50,755 nt of DNA from positions 2,059-52,813 of the forward strand of contig PHCJ01000019.1 in assembly GCA_002842285.1 (NCBI GenBank), given 5' to 3'. The position numbers and the translations under genes are program-made. How positions within the stretch are numbered: the first letter of the stretch is position 1; each line of letters opens with the position of its first letter. This stretch comes from Betaproteobacteria bacterium HGW-Betaproteobacteria-22. GTDB taxonomy: Bacteria; Pseudomonadota; Gammaproteobacteria; Burkholderiales; Methylophilaceae. This document shows, piece after piece, positions 20,329-29,819 of this stretch. Below the pieces are notes generated by a model. It was not told the DNA's origin and did not search any database. It saw only the letters and a program-made list of their open reading frames with translations.

Positions 20329-21831
20329 ATGAGCTTGCTGATTAAAGCACTGGAAACAGCCGAAAAAGAAAAGCGCGCCGAGCAGGAAAAAAAACAGCTT
20401 GCAGGCGAAGATGCGCCAGTGCTTGAAATGGCGCCATTGGACGAGATTGTGCCCGCAGATCCTGCGCATGAAGTTGCGGGTGAAGAGCGTGTATTGCTTG
20501 CCACCAATGCAGTCACACCCGAAACACCTTTAGCGGACGATACTGACAGCGGCTTATCGTTAACAGATGAAGCGGGCTTAAGCGAGGAAATCATCACCAA
20601 GCGGCCTCTTCACAAAACCAAAACAGTGAAAGCCTCACCAAAAGCTACGCCAGACAGAACAATAAACAAGGCTGATGCGTTTAATGCAGCCGCGCTTGCC
20701 AGTGTGGCCAAATTGAAATTAGAAGCGGATGCAGCAAAAGCTAATCACCAAAAAGCGGCTGCGGGTGTGTTTGTGGCGAATCACAGCAATGCTAAACCAA
20801 GCTCCGCACTTGCCTTGCTGTTGCTGGGTGTGGCTGGAGTGCTGGCAGTTTGGCTTGGGTTGAAAGGTTATCAGTACATTAAAGATGCTAACACACCTAG
20901 CCCTGTTGTTATCCAGCCCGCACCTGCTGTGGTGTCAGTTGAAACGGCGCTTATCGAAAATGGCGAGGCAATCGAAGTTACGCACAATCAACCTGAAGTC
21001 ACTGAGAATGCCGACAGTGAGCTTGATGTAAACCGCATGGAAAGTGTGCCTGTTGCGCTGGATGAGGTGGCTGCGGTTACTCAAAAGCCAAAAACTAAAG
21101 TGCTGGCAAACGAGGGTGCACTGGCTAAACCTCTAACCTTGCCCGAGCAACAAGTTGAGGTATCGGAAAAACAAACACAAATGACGCAAGCAGCAGCACA
21201 CGTGGGGATTGGTGGTGTAGCAGCGCGCGCACCTTTGAGGTTGGTTAGCAAAGTGCAGCCTGTTGGCGTTGACCCTTTGTTGTCAGCGGCTTATGAGGCA
21301 TACAAGCGGGGTGAGGATACAGCGGCGCAACAGCAATACCGGCAAGTGTTGCAGCGGGATGTGCGTAATGTAGATGCACTTTTGGGGATGGCCGCAATCG
21401 CACAAAGGCAAGACCGGCAGGCAGATGCGGTAGGCTGGTATCAGAAGGTGCTGGAAACTGAGCCAAGAAACACCATTGCCAGGGCTGCCATTAACCAGAT
21501 TGAGGCGGATACCGACCCAGTGGGCGCGGAGAGCAAGATTAAAAATATGCTGGCTTTGCAGCCGGAATCTGCAAATTTACATGCGGCATTAGGCCATCTA
21601 TATGCAGCACAACAGCAGTGGCCAGCAGCGCAGGATGCTTATTTTAATGCCAGCCGCTTTGCGCCGGCAAGTGCTGATTATGCCTTTAATTTGGCGGTAA
21701 GCTTAGATCATTTAGGTAAACGTGAACTGGCGCTGGCGCAATATCAGCGCGCCTTGAGCTTGTTGAATGACGCTGGCACTGCGAGCCTGGATAGATCTCA
21801 GCTGGAGGAGAGAATCAGCGCGCTTAAATAA
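20329..21831 (+). CDS. mshN: MSHA biogenesis protein MshN (TPR)
   Basis: This bitopic inner-membrane protein has 500 residues. A charged cytoplasmic N-terminus opens MSLLIKALETAEKEKR, a typical MshN/GspB-like start, and one membrane segment lies at about 158-180. A Pro/Val/Glu-rich periplasmic linker follows, and then TPR repeats from about residue 320 to the end (AYEAYKRGEDTAAQQQYRQ, ALGHLYAAQQQWPAAQDAYF). It probably scaffolds the secretin or links it to the inner platform. The middle region is low-complexity and likely disordered. A 217-bp non-coding gap follows before mshE; I see no terminator there. Confidence 0.88.
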   Translation: MSLLIKALETAEKEKRAEQEKKQLAGEDAPVLEMAPLDEIVPADPAHEVAGEERVLLATNAVTPETPLADDTDSGLSLTDEAGLSEEIITKRPLHKTKTVKASPKATPDRTINKADAFNAAALASVAKLKLEADAAKANHQKAAAGVFVANHSNAKPSSALALLLLGVAGVLAVWLGLKGYQYIKDANTPSPVVIQPAPAVVSVETALIENGEAIEVTHNQPEVTENADSELDVNRMESVPVALDEVAAVTQKPKTKVLANEGALAKPLTLPEQQVEVSEKQTQMTQAAAHVGIGGVAARAPLRLVSKVQPVGVDPLLSAAYEAYKRGEDTAAQQQYRQVLQRDVRNVDALLGMAAIAQRQDRQADAVGWYQKVLETEPRNTIARAAINQIEADTDPVGAESKIKNMLALQPESANLHAALGHLYAAQQQWPAAQDAYFNASRFAPASADYAFNLAVSLDHLGKRELALAQYQRALSLLNDAGTASLDRSQLEERISALK

Positions 21832-22048
21832 ATGACATTCATTTGAATCCGGTTTTTGCAGAAACCATTGAAGCTTGACAATCATTACTGACCCCAAACC
21901 TTCAAAGGTGTGGTTGGATGAGCTGGAGGACATTCGATTAGGTGCAATCACCGTATGAAGAATCCGGGTTTGTTGATGTGCAACATACAAACCAGGCATT
22001 TTGCAGAAGTTTTTAACAATCAACGCATATTAAGGCAGTACACAAACA

Positions 22049-23776
22049 ATGGCAAAGCAAGTTGATGTGATGACAGAGCAGCGTCGTAAGCTCCGCTTGG
22101 GTGAGCTTATGGTGCAACAAGGGCTGATTAGTCAGGATCAGCTACGCATTGCGCTAATTGAGCAAGAACATAATGACCTGCCGCTGGGGCGCCAGCTAGT
22201 ACGTCTGGGTTTTGTCACCGAAGCGATGGTGCGTGACACCGTTGCACACACGATAGGCACGGATAGTGTTGATTTGTCTACGGTCGTGGCGGACAGGGAA
22301 GCGTTGCAAATGGTGCCTCAGGACTTCTCACGCAGATACCATCTGTTGCCGGTGGCTTATGAAGAGGCGACCAAGTCCATGGTGGTTGCCATGGCGGATA
22401 TGTTTAACGTGGTAGCGCTTGATCAGCTGCGCGCCATGCTAGGCGGACAGATTCAGCTAAAGCCGGTTTTGGCTGCAGAAGCGCAGTTGGAAGAGGTGAT
22501 TGATCAGTTCTATGGATATGAGCTATCAGTCGATGGCATTTTGCGTGAGATTGAAACAGGCGAAATTGATTATGAAAGCCTGAGCACTGAGGATAATGAA
22601 TACACGCAGCCTGTGGTGCGTCTGGTTGGCGCTTTGCTGATGGATGCAGTGAAGCGTGGTGCTTCGGATATTCACTTCGAGCCTGAATATGCTTTTTTAC
22701 GCATACGTTACAGAATAGATGGCGTATTACAGCAAATTCGCAGTTTGCATAAAAGCTATTGGGGTGGGGTAGCTGTCAGACTTAAAGTGGTAAGCGGTTT
22801 AGATATCGCGGAAACCCGATCGCCTCAGGATGGTCGCTTGAATATGAATCTGTGCGGACGTCCTATTGATTTTCGGGTTTCTACGCACCCGACGATACAT
22901 GGTGAAAATATCGTATTACGTGTACTGGACCGTGAGAAATCAATTATTCCCATGGAGCGCATGGGACTGCGTACGGAAACACTAGAAGAATTGCGCCTGA
23001 TGATGACGCGGCCTGAAGGTATTTTGATTGTGACGGGGCCGACAGGCAGTGGTAAAACAACCACGCTGTATTCGCTACTTTCTCACCAGAACACCGAGGC
23101 TGTGAATATCATGACACTGGAAGACCCGGTGGAATATCCCGTGACGCTGATGCGTCAAACATCGGTGGCAGAAGTGAATAAAGTGGATTTTGCCAATGGC
23201 ATCCGCTCGATTATGCGCCAGGACCCTGACATTATTCTAGTGGGTGAAATCCGCGATGCAGACACAGCCACCATGGCTTTCCGTGCGGCGATGACGGGTC
23301 ACCAGGTGTTTAGTACGCTGCATACCAACTCTGCCTTGGGGGCGTTCCCGCGGCTGAGCGACATTGGTATTTTGCCGGACATTATGGCGGGCAATATTAT
23401 AGGGGTTGTGGCACAGAGGTTAGTGCGGGTGTTGTGCCCACATTGCAAGGTGAAATATGCGCCTGATGACCTGGAGCGCAAGATTTTGCAAATCAAGCCC
23501 AACGCAAAACCTCAGATTTATAAGCCTAAGGGATGCAAGCGATGCAGCCAAACAGGCTATCGGGGACGGATGGCGATTATTGAGTTATTGCGTATTGACC
23601 ATGAGATGGATGCGCTGATTTCGCGTAGGGCGCATCTGGATGAGCTCAAGAAAGTGGCGCTCGATAAGGGCTTTGTGACATTGGCCGAGGATGGTGTGCG
23701 CAGGATATTGGAAGGCTATACCAGCGTTTCAGAAGTCATGCGCGTGATCGATTTAACAAGCCGCCTCAATACTTAG
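22049..23776 (+). CDS. mshE: MSHA pilus assembly ATPase MshE with c-di-GMP-binding domain
   Basis: This is the hexameric extension motor. The N-terminal MshEN domain shows two 24-residue motifs (R16-Q39 and P45-T68) separated by exactly five residues. The RLGxxxVxxG...L...L..Q pattern is that known from Vibrio MshE to bind c-di-GMP. The GspE core has Walker A GPTGSGKT near 331, an Asp box, Walker B DIILVGEIRD, a His box and the tetracysteine zinc site CPHC/CKRC. At 575 residues it is full length. mshG follows after 6 nt. Pilus extension here is therefore probably gated directly by c-di-GMP, an inference from the motif. Confidence 0.95.
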   Translation: MAKQVDVMTEQRRKLRLGELMVQQGLISQDQLRIALIEQEHNDLPLGRQLVRLGFVTEAMVRDTVAHTIGTDSVDLSTVVADREALQMVPQDFSRRYHLLPVAYEEATKSMVVAMADMFNVVALDQLRAMLGGQIQLKPVLAAEAQLEEVIDQFYGYELSVDGILREIETGEIDYESLSTEDNEYTQPVVRLVGALLMDAVKRGASDIHFEPEYAFLRIRYRIDGVLQQIRSLHKSYWGGVAVRLKVVSGLDIAETRSPQDGRLNMNLCGRPIDFRVSTHPTIHGENIVLRVLDREKSIIPMERMGLRTETLEELRLMMTRPEGILIVTGPTGSGKTTTLYSLLSHQNTEAVNIMTLEDPVEYPVTLMRQTSVAEVNKVDFANGIRSIMRQDPDIILVGEIRDADTATMAFRAAMTGHQVFSTLHTNSALGAFPRLSDIGILPDIMAGNIIGVVAQRLVRVLCPHCKVKYAPDDLERKILQIKPNAKPQIYKPKGCKRCSQTGYRGRMAIIELLRIDHEMDALISRRAHLDELKKVALDKGFVTLAEDGVRRILEGYTSVSEVMRVIDLTSRLNT

Positions 23777-23782
23777 GAAATT

Positions 23783-24988
23783 ATGCCATCTTATAGTTAC
23801 AAAGCCGTGGATAAATTAGGGCGCCTGGCCATTGGTCAGGTAGACGCATTTAATGAAGTCGATTTGGAAATCCGCCTGGAACGCATGGGCTTGGATCTCA
23901 TTACCTTCAGGCCTGCCGCCAAATCAACCAGCTTATTTAACAGCAAGAAAGTCAGCAATCAGGATTTGGTGATGTTTTGCTTTCAGCTTGAGCAATTAAG
24001 CAGCGCGGGCGTGCCCTTGCTGGAGTGCCTGAGTGATTTAAGAGAGAGCAGCGGCAATCCTTATTTTCAAAAGGTGCTAGGGGCTGTCAGTGCCGAGGTT
24101 GAAGGCGGAAAAATGCTCTCTCAGGCCTTGGCTGAGCATCCCGGTGTGTTCAGCGATGTGTTTGTCAGCCTGATTGATGCGGGTGAGCAGACCGGGCAAT
24201 TGCCCGTGGTGCTCAATAATCTTTTCAACACAATCCGCTGGCAGGATGAGTTAATGTCACAGACAAAGAAACTGCTGATGTATCCGGCTTTTGTAGCGGT
24301 GGTGGTGATGGCAGCAGTAGTGTTTTTGATGACTTATCTAGTGCCGCAAATGGTATCTTTTTTGCACAATATGGGGCAGGCACTGCCATTAAACACTCAG
24401 ATTTTAATTGCTGTTTCCAACGCATTTGTAAACTACTGGTGGCTGGTGATTGGCCTGCCGGTGATTGTGGTGGTGGCTTTGGCTGCACTTATCCGGGCAA
24501 ATCCAACGGCCCGATACCGGTTTGACTTGTTAAAGCTTAATTTACCGGTCACGGGGCCTATTTTGCATAAAATCATCATGGCGAGATTTGCACGTTATTT
24601 TGCGTTGATGTACCAAACCGGCATCCCCATTCTGGAAGCGATTAAAATCTGCCAGAATATCGTGGGTAACCGTGTGGTGGCGGATGCACTGGCACGTGTG
24701 CATGCGCAAATTAATGCAGGGGACTCGATGAGCGAGAGTTTTCGCAATGCGGGTTTGTTTCCCCAGTTGGTGGTGCGTATGATCAAAGTGGGTGAGAATA
24801 CAGGTGCGCTGGATAAATCCTTACTCAATATCAGTTATTTCTATGACCGAGATGTGAATGACGCCATGCAGAAAATGCTTAAAATGATAGAGCCTGCGCT
24901 GACGGTGATATTGGGTGGCATACTGGCATTCATTATGTTCTCAGTACTGGGTCCGGTTTATGATTCATTCAGTAAACTTAAAATTTAA
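23783..24988 (+). CDS. mshG: MSHA biogenesis protein MshG (PilC/GspF platform)
   Basis: This polytopic inner-membrane platform protein of the type II secretion F family is rotated by MshE and inserts pilins. The 401 residues open with the family start YSYKAVDKLGRLAIGQV. Two T2SF domains follow, each with helical motifs (QLEQLSSAGVPLLECL and ARYFALMYQTGIPILEAI), and three hydrophobic segments lie at about 170-195, 210-235 and 375-395. It ends GPVYDSFSKLKI, as in PilC homologues. It is tightly coupled to mshE and followed 23 nt later by mshI. Confidence 0.95.
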   Translation: MPSYSYKAVDKLGRLAIGQVDAFNEVDLEIRLERMGLDLITFRPAAKSTSLFNSKKVSNQDLVMFCFQLEQLSSAGVPLLECLSDLRESSGNPYFQKVLGAVSAEVEGGKMLSQALAEHPGVFSDVFVSLIDAGEQTGQLPVVLNNLFNTIRWQDELMSQTKKLLMYPAFVAVVVMAAVVFLMTYLVPQMVSFLHNMGQALPLNTQILIAVSNAFVNYWWLVIGLPVIVVVALAALIRANPTARYRFDLLKLNLPVTGPILHKIIMARFARYFALMYQTGIPILEAIKICQNIVGNRVVADALARVHAQINAGDSMSESFRNAGLFPQLVVRMIKVGENTGALDKSLLNISYFYDRDVNDAMQKMLKMIEPALTVILGGILAFIMFSVLGPVYDSFSKLKI

Positions 24989-25011
24989 GTGATACCTAAA
25001 ATAATCTTCAT

Positions 25012-26676
25012 ATGTTAAAAGCCAGCACCACAAAATTAATATTATGCGCCACAGCCAACCATTTATTGGCAGGGATTTGGCGTGCCGGCAAACTGCTGGG
25101 TAATCAAACGTTTGAGCATAATGAAGCAGGTCATTCGGCTTTTGCAGTATTTTTACAAAAAAATGCTGACATTCCGCTTTACCTGATTGCTGATGCGGTA
25201 GAGGAAGATTACCGTTTGGAAAGTCTGCCACATACGACAGGAGCCGCCAAACATGAGTTGATTTCCAGAAAGCTAAATCAGCATTATCGGGGCATGAACT
25301 ACCGTACAGCGCGTTTCATTAACCGTGATAAAGATAAACGTAAGGATGACAATTACTTATTTGTTGCGTTAAGTAACGATGATTTTTTACATGCCTGGGT
25401 AGAGATTATTCAGGCAGCAGAGGCGCAGTTGGTGGGCGTTTACTTGCTCCCGATGTTAAGCCAGTTGCTGGTTGAGCGACTCAAGCTCACGTCACCCCAT
25501 ATGTTGTTATGCGAGAAATTAAGCTCGGGGCTACGGCAAACTTATCTGCATAATGGACACCTGCGCATGAGCCGTCTTGTGCCCTCAGTGCCGGAAGAAG
25601 CAGGAAAGCTGGGCTATTTCTATTTGGTGGAGACTGAAAAAACGCGGCTTTATTTAATGAGTCAGCGTTACATTACACGCGATACGCCGTTAAATTTGGT
25701 ACTGGCAAGTGCAGATGGTGCAACGCAGCAGATTAGCCAGGGCATCAGCCAGGAACAGGGCATTGCGTGCGTGGATGTTAATTTAGGGGCATTGGCAAAG
25801 GCGTGCGGCTTGTCGGTGAGCCTGATACAGCAGAAACCGGAGCTGTTGCATATGCAGTTAATTGCCAATGGCATGCTGGTGGATAATCTCGCGCCTGATA
25901 ACCTGACCAAATATTTTCAATTTGGCAAGCTAAAACAAGCCATAGGACTGGCTTCAGCTTTTGTGGGTCTGGTTGGCCTCGTCGCCGCGGGCTTAGTGTT
26001 TAAAGTGGGTTGGGATAATAAAATGGCTTTGGACCAAGCCATGCAGGACACGGTGATTCAGCAGCACCACTACGATGAAGTGGCAAAAGACTTTCCGCAG
26101 ACGCCAATTAGTGCTGATGATCTAAGAGCAGCGGTGGAATTTAATCAAACGATTGCGAGTTTTCCAAAATCCCCTAGACGGGTAATGCAGGTGGTGAGCA
26201 AGGCGCTAGAGGCCTCAGATACAGCGGTGTTAGATAATATTCAAATTCACAGGGTACGCTGGGCGTTAACAAATAATGTGAATTTAAAAGACCAGGATCG
26301 GTTTATTCCCGTATTAAGCACAGGCAATACCGGCCAGGGCGGGGCAGATGACAGCTTGCCGCCAGGCGGGCGACTGGCAGAAGTTGCATGGGTGACTGCC
26401 GAGATTGCCAACTTTACCGGTGATTATCGTAAAGCGATCAATAATGTAAATCAATTTGTGAGCAATTTAAAAGCTGATTCAAATGTGGCAAAAGTGACCG
26501 TGCTGCAGGAGCCGGTGAATGTAAGCTCGTTTGTGGATCTACAGGGGAGCACAATGGATGAGCAGTCCACGCAAAGACAACCTGCCCTGTTCAAGCTGAG
26601 AATAATGCTTAAATCGGAGGAGGCGCTGTCAAAACCTGATGCAGATCTAGCTTACGTTGGAGGTGCACAGCCATGA
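25012..26676 (+). CDS. mshI: MshI-like pilus assembly protein (PilM/GspL-like)
   Basis: At 554 residues it has a cytoplasmic N-terminal region of about 300 residues with a degenerate actin-like layout. One membrane segment follows at about 308-330 (LASAFVGLVGLVAAGLVF) and then a periplasmic region of about 220 residues with helical and ferredoxin-like character. This is the arrangement of GspL or of a PilM-PilN fusion, and the place of MshI in MSHA clusters. Homology was judged by architecture and context rather than by a strong motif. Its stop overlaps the next ATG as ATGA. Confidence 0.75.
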   Translation: MLKASTTKLILCATANHLLAGIWRAGKLLGNQTFEHNEAGHSAFAVFLQKNADIPLYLIADAVEEDYRLESLPHTTGAAKHELISRKLNQHYRGMNYRTARFINRDKDKRKDDNYLFVALSNDDFLHAWVEIIQAAEAQLVGVYLLPMLSQLLVERLKLTSPHMLLCEKLSSGLRQTYLHNGHLRMSRLVPSVPEEAGKLGYFYLVETEKTRLYLMSQRYITRDTPLNLVLASADGATQQISQGISQEQGIACVDVNLGALAKACGLSVSLIQQKPELLHMQLIANGMLVDNLAPDNLTKYFQFGKLKQAIGLASAFVGLVGLVAAGLVFKVGWDNKMALDQAMQDTVIQQHHYDEVAKDFPQTPISADDLRAAVEFNQTIASFPKSPRRVMQVVSKALEASDTAVLDNIQIHRVRWALTNNVNLKDQDRFIPVLSTGNTGQGGADDSLPPGGRLAEVAWVTAEIANFTGDYRKAINNVNQFVSNLKADSNVAKVTVLQEPVNVSSFVDLQGSTMDEQSTQRQPALFKLRIMLKSEEALSKPDADLAYVGGAQP

Positions 26677-27299
26677 ATCTAGAGCGGCAGGATTGGAAAA
26701 AGCTCCAGATCTCGATTATAGTACTCGTGGCTGTTGTGCTGACAGTCACTGCCCTGATTGCGGCTGCGCAGTACTTCAGCACCCAGCAGAAGCAAGCCTT
26801 GCAATTGCAGCAAAATCAGTTAAATGCAGCACGTCAGCGCTTTCAGTCCTCCGGTGTGGAGAAAGAAACCATTATTGAATATTTACCGCAATACCAGCAC
26901 TTGATTGACAATGGCTTTGTAGGTGAAGAGCGCAGGATTGAATGGGTGGAGGATTTGCGCAAACAGCACAAGAACCATAAGTTATTCGGCATTAAATATA
27001 GCATTAAGCAGCAGGAAAAGTACACACCGGAATTCACTGCCAACCTGGGTAATTTTGTTCTGTACCGATCTGTGATGCAGTTGAGCTTGGATATGCTGCA
27101 CGAAGGTGATTTATTAAAATTGACTGAATCGTTAAGTGACAACCATGGCGCTTCATTTATATTGCGCGATTGTGAAATCACGAGAATTAATCCGGGTGGC
27201 GCGATTAGTCGTCAGCTTATTGCCAATTTGCACGCGGATTGTGAAATAGACTGGTTAACGTTGCGTGAGCCAACTCCAATTCAAGAGGCGCCACAATAG
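26673..27299 (+). CDS. mshJ: PilO/MshJ-like inner-membrane protein
   Basis: The 208-residue bitopic protein has a short cytoplasmic tail and a membrane segment at about 11-33. A coiled-coil region rich in Gln follows (about 38-60), and then a compact periplasmic domain. This is the PilO/GspM layout that pairs with a PilN/GspL-like partner, here the MshI-like protein. The 4-nt overlap with mshI supports joint translation and a complex of the two. The gene name is given by position and architecture; sequence motifs in this family are weak. Confidence 0.7.
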   Translation: MNLERQDWKKLQISIIVLVAVVLTVTALIAAAQYFSTQQKQALQLQQNQLNAARQRFQSSGVEKETIIEYLPQYQHLIDNGFVGEERRIEWVEDLRKQHKNHKLFGIKYSIKQQEKYTPEFTANLGNFVLYRSVMQLSLDMLHEGDLLKLTESLSDNHGASFILRDCEITRINPGGAISRQLIANLHADCEIDWLTLREPTPIQEAPQ

Positions 27300-27308
27300 C
27301 GTGAGATA

Positions 27309-27881
27309 ATGTATATCATAATGAAATCATTTACTTCCGGCCTAAGCAATGCACTAAAAATAATCAGGGCAGTATTGTTAACTTGGTTAATGGTGACATT
27401 TTCTCCCTTAGTAGAGGCCGTATCAGAAGATAACTTTGGCCGACTGTTCAGCACGCAGGCAGAGCGTAGAAGTTTAGATGTGCTCCGCCAGAACCAGCAA
27501 TTGAAAGTCATCACCCCTCAGGATGTGCAGCCTGAAACTGTAGAGTCAGTGGCACCTGTCAGCTTACCGAAGCCTGTTACCATGCAGGGGTTTGTTAAGC
27601 GCAGTGATGGCGCGAGCACTTTGTGGATTAACAACAAGGCAATACAGGAAAATACACAGCTAGATGATGTGCAGATTGGTCGCTTGAATCAGCGTACGGA
27701 AGGAAAAAATGCCGAAAGCATTAACATTAAAATACCTGCCAATGGCAAACAGGTGCAATTAAAACCTGGTCAGATATATGAGCCAGAAGCAAATCAGATA
27801 AAAGAATTAAGGTTGCAAACAAAAGAAAAACAACTGCGCCTGGAAGAAACAGGGATGATAGGCAGTGAGTCTGCACCATAA
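27309..27881 (+). CDS. PilP/MshK-like periplasmic pilus assembly protein
   Basis: The 190-residue protein has an N-terminal signal peptide or anchor at about 14-36. A short conserved beta-rich domain at about 88-150 (VTMQGFVKRSDGASTLWINN) resembles the homology region of PilP/GspC-type or MshK proteins, which connect the inner platform to the secretin. A charged Lys/Glu/Gln tail follows. ATG at 27309 or 27321 could be the start; neither has a strong ribosome-binding site. The end overlaps the next gene by 17 nt. Assigning it as MshK is an inference from order. Confidence 0.6.
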   Translation: MYIIMKSFTSGLSNALKIIRAVLLTWLMVTFSPLVEAVSEDNFGRLFSTQAERRSLDVLRQNQQLKVITPQDVQPETVESVAPVSLPKPVTMQGFVKRSDGASTLWINNKAIQENTQLDDVQIGRLNQRTEGKNAESINIKIPANGKQVQLKPGQIYEPEANQIKELRLQTKEKQLRLEETGMIGSESAP

Positions 27882-29163
27882 ACAGTGCGGCATGGCGCTT
27901 ATTATGCTGCTTTTTGTGATGGCGCTGGCCAGCGTTGGTTTCATTTTTAGCTCACTTGAACCTAGTACAATTAGGCTGGAACGCGATAAAAAAACAGAAG
28001 AAGTATTGCAGCAGGCAAAGTCAGCACTGATTGGCTGGTCTGTTTCTCATCCGGAGTATCCTGGCATTTTACCTTTTCCGGATAGAGGTACTGATGGCAA
28101 TTATGATGGCAGCAGTGATTGCGTGAATACGGCAATTACGCCTCTAGCTTATGCGCATTTAATCGGTAAACTCCCCTATAACAATCAAACCACACCGTGC
28201 GTCGGTACCGTTGCCGGTTCAGGGTTGGCAATGGGCTTGAAAGAAAGTGAAGGTGAAGATTTATGGTATGCAGTTTCACGCAACTTGATTAGAACAACGG
28301 CAGCAGTTGCCACAGTCATTAATCCGTCTATTGCTGATACGCCAACTTATCCTTGGCTGGTGGTGCGAGATAAAAGTGGGCAGGTGATTTCAAGTCGGGT
28401 TGCAGCGGTGATTATCGCACCCGGATTGCCGATTGGCACTCAGAATCGAGCGGGAGGTTTGGCTGGTGCTGGGGCCTATCTTGATACGGTGGTAATTTCC
28501 GGCACTACATACTCTAACGCTGACTACGCTGTTGCCAATGAGGATTTTATCCTGGGTGAAGATATGCGCAATGTGCCCCCTAGTCATCCTACCTATCAGC
28601 AACCTTATCAGTTTAACGATAGATTAATTTACATCACGATTGATGAGTTAATGTTAGCGTTAGAAAAACGTGTAGCGCGTGAGGTGGCGGCTGTGATGCG
28701 CAACTATTATCTCGCAAGCGAAGTGGTGCCTGGAAATCGCTATTATCCTTATGCAGCAGAGTTGGGCGAGCCTACGCATTTGTGTGATGAAGGACGTCTG
28801 ACAGGCGCTTTGCCCGTAGTTAATGCGGCGAGTGGCTGCACACACCCTAATCCGGGTTTTACGCTACCAAACTGGTTTACCGAAAGCAGTTGGCAGGATT
28901 ATTTTTATTATGCTGTTTCTAATGACTGTAGCTATGCAACTCCTGGTTGCGTTACCGGAGGCATTACAGTGGGCGCTCAGGCTAATGTACACGCGCTATT
29001 GATTTCTACAGGGGCTGCGATCGGTGCTCAGGCCAGGCCTTCAAGTAATATTTCAGATTATCTGGATAGCATAGAGAATGCGGATGGTGATGGAGTGTTT
29101 GACGCGGTTGGCACACCATTAAGCAGCACCTATAATGACCGATCTTTAATAGTGGCGCCATGA
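27865..29163 (+). CDS. large GspK/PilX-like minor pseudopilin
   Basis: A 432-residue protein starts at GTG 27865. The N-terminus has a prepilin-like site (CG followed by MALIMLLFVMALASVGFIF) but no Glu at position 5 of the mature chain, as in tip pseudopilins of the GspK class. Residues about 55-75 contain ALIGWSVS and LPFPDRGTDGNYDG; the same kind of segment is found in the next gene. The globular part has several Cys, suggesting disulphides, and Asp-rich loops (ENADGDGVFD). It is probably a pilus-tip or adhesin-like subunit. The overlap with the next ATG is ATGA. The exact function is unknown. Confidence 0.7.
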   Translation: MSLHHKQCGMALIMLLFVMALASVGFIFSSLEPSTIRLERDKKTEEVLQQAKSALIGWSVSHPEYPGILPFPDRGTDGNYDGSSDCVNTAITPLAYAHLIGKLPYNNQTTPCVGTVAGSGLAMGLKESEGEDLWYAVSRNLIRTTAAVATVINPSIADTPTYPWLVVRDKSGQVISSRVAAVIIAPGLPIGTQNRAGGLAGAGAYLDTVVISGTTYSNADYAVANEDFILGEDMRNVPPSHPTYQQPYQFNDRLIYITIDELMLALEKRVAREVAAVMRNYYLASEVVPGNRYYPYAAELGEPTHLCDEGRLTGALPVVNAASGCTHPNPGFTLPNWFTESSWQDYFYYAVSNDCSYATPGCVTGGITVGAQANVHALLISTGAAIGAQARPSSNISDYLDSIENADGDGVFDAVGTPLSSTYNDRSLIVAP

Positions 29164-29819
29164 TGAAGTTAAATTTGCATAAAGCACAAGGATTCAGTTT
29201 GGTTGAAATGGCTGTCGTTTTAGTCATTGTTGGCCTGCTCATCGCAGGCTTGGCTGTACCTGTAACAGCGCAGCTAGACCAAAGAAATTATAGTGATACA
29301 CAAAAAGAACTCATCGCGCTTACCGATGCGCTGATTGGTTTTGCACTCAGCAATTTCGCTCTTAACGGCAAACCCCACTTACCCTGCCCTGATTCAGATA
29401 ATGATGGGCTGGAAAATAGAGAAGTGACAGGTTTGTGTACAAATGCGCAGGGCAATATTCCATGGGCAACCTTGGCATTGGGAAAGCAGGATAGCTGGGA
29501 CCAGGCTTACATTTACCGGGTGACACCGGCTTTCGCCGATAGCGCCATTGGATTTACATTGTCGACTGTCAGAGATATTCAGATCTTAGATGGTGCGGGT
29601 GGAAACCCGCTTGCCTCCAATGTACCTGCAGTGATTGTTTCTAAAGGAAAAACAGGGAATGGTGCCGGTGCCGACGAAACTGAAAACACAAACGGCGATG
29701 CCATTTTTGTAAGCCACAACTTGAGTAATGCCGCAGGCAATGAGTTTGATGATTTGCTTGCTTGGGTACCGGCTTCAATATTATTCAACCGCATGGTTGC
29801 AGCAGATCGGTTGCCTTAA
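29160..29819 (+). CDS. type IV prepilin-like protein
   Basis: The 219-residue protein has a canonical class III prepilin signature: short basic leader, AQG cleavage site, FSLVEMAVVLVIVGLLIAGL with Glu5. The globular domain contains ALIGFALS then LPCPDSDNDGLENRE (a DxDxDG calcium-loop-like segment) and VPAVIVSKG. These match, in the same order, segments of the larger protein encoded just upstream. It could be the major fibre subunit of this locus or a minor pilin; at over 200 residues it is larger than MshA. The stop and the next gene's start overlap (TAATG). Confidence 0.8.
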   Translation: MMKLNLHKAQGFSLVEMAVVLVIVGLLIAGLAVPVTAQLDQRNYSDTQKELIALTDALIGFALSNFALNGKPHLPCPDSDNDGLENREVTGLCTNAQGNIPWATLALGKQDSWDQAYIYRVTPAFADSAIGFTLSTVRDIQILDGAGGNPLASNVPAVIVSKGKTGNGAGADETENTNGDAIFVSHNLSNAAGNEFDDLLAWVPASILFNRMVAADRLP

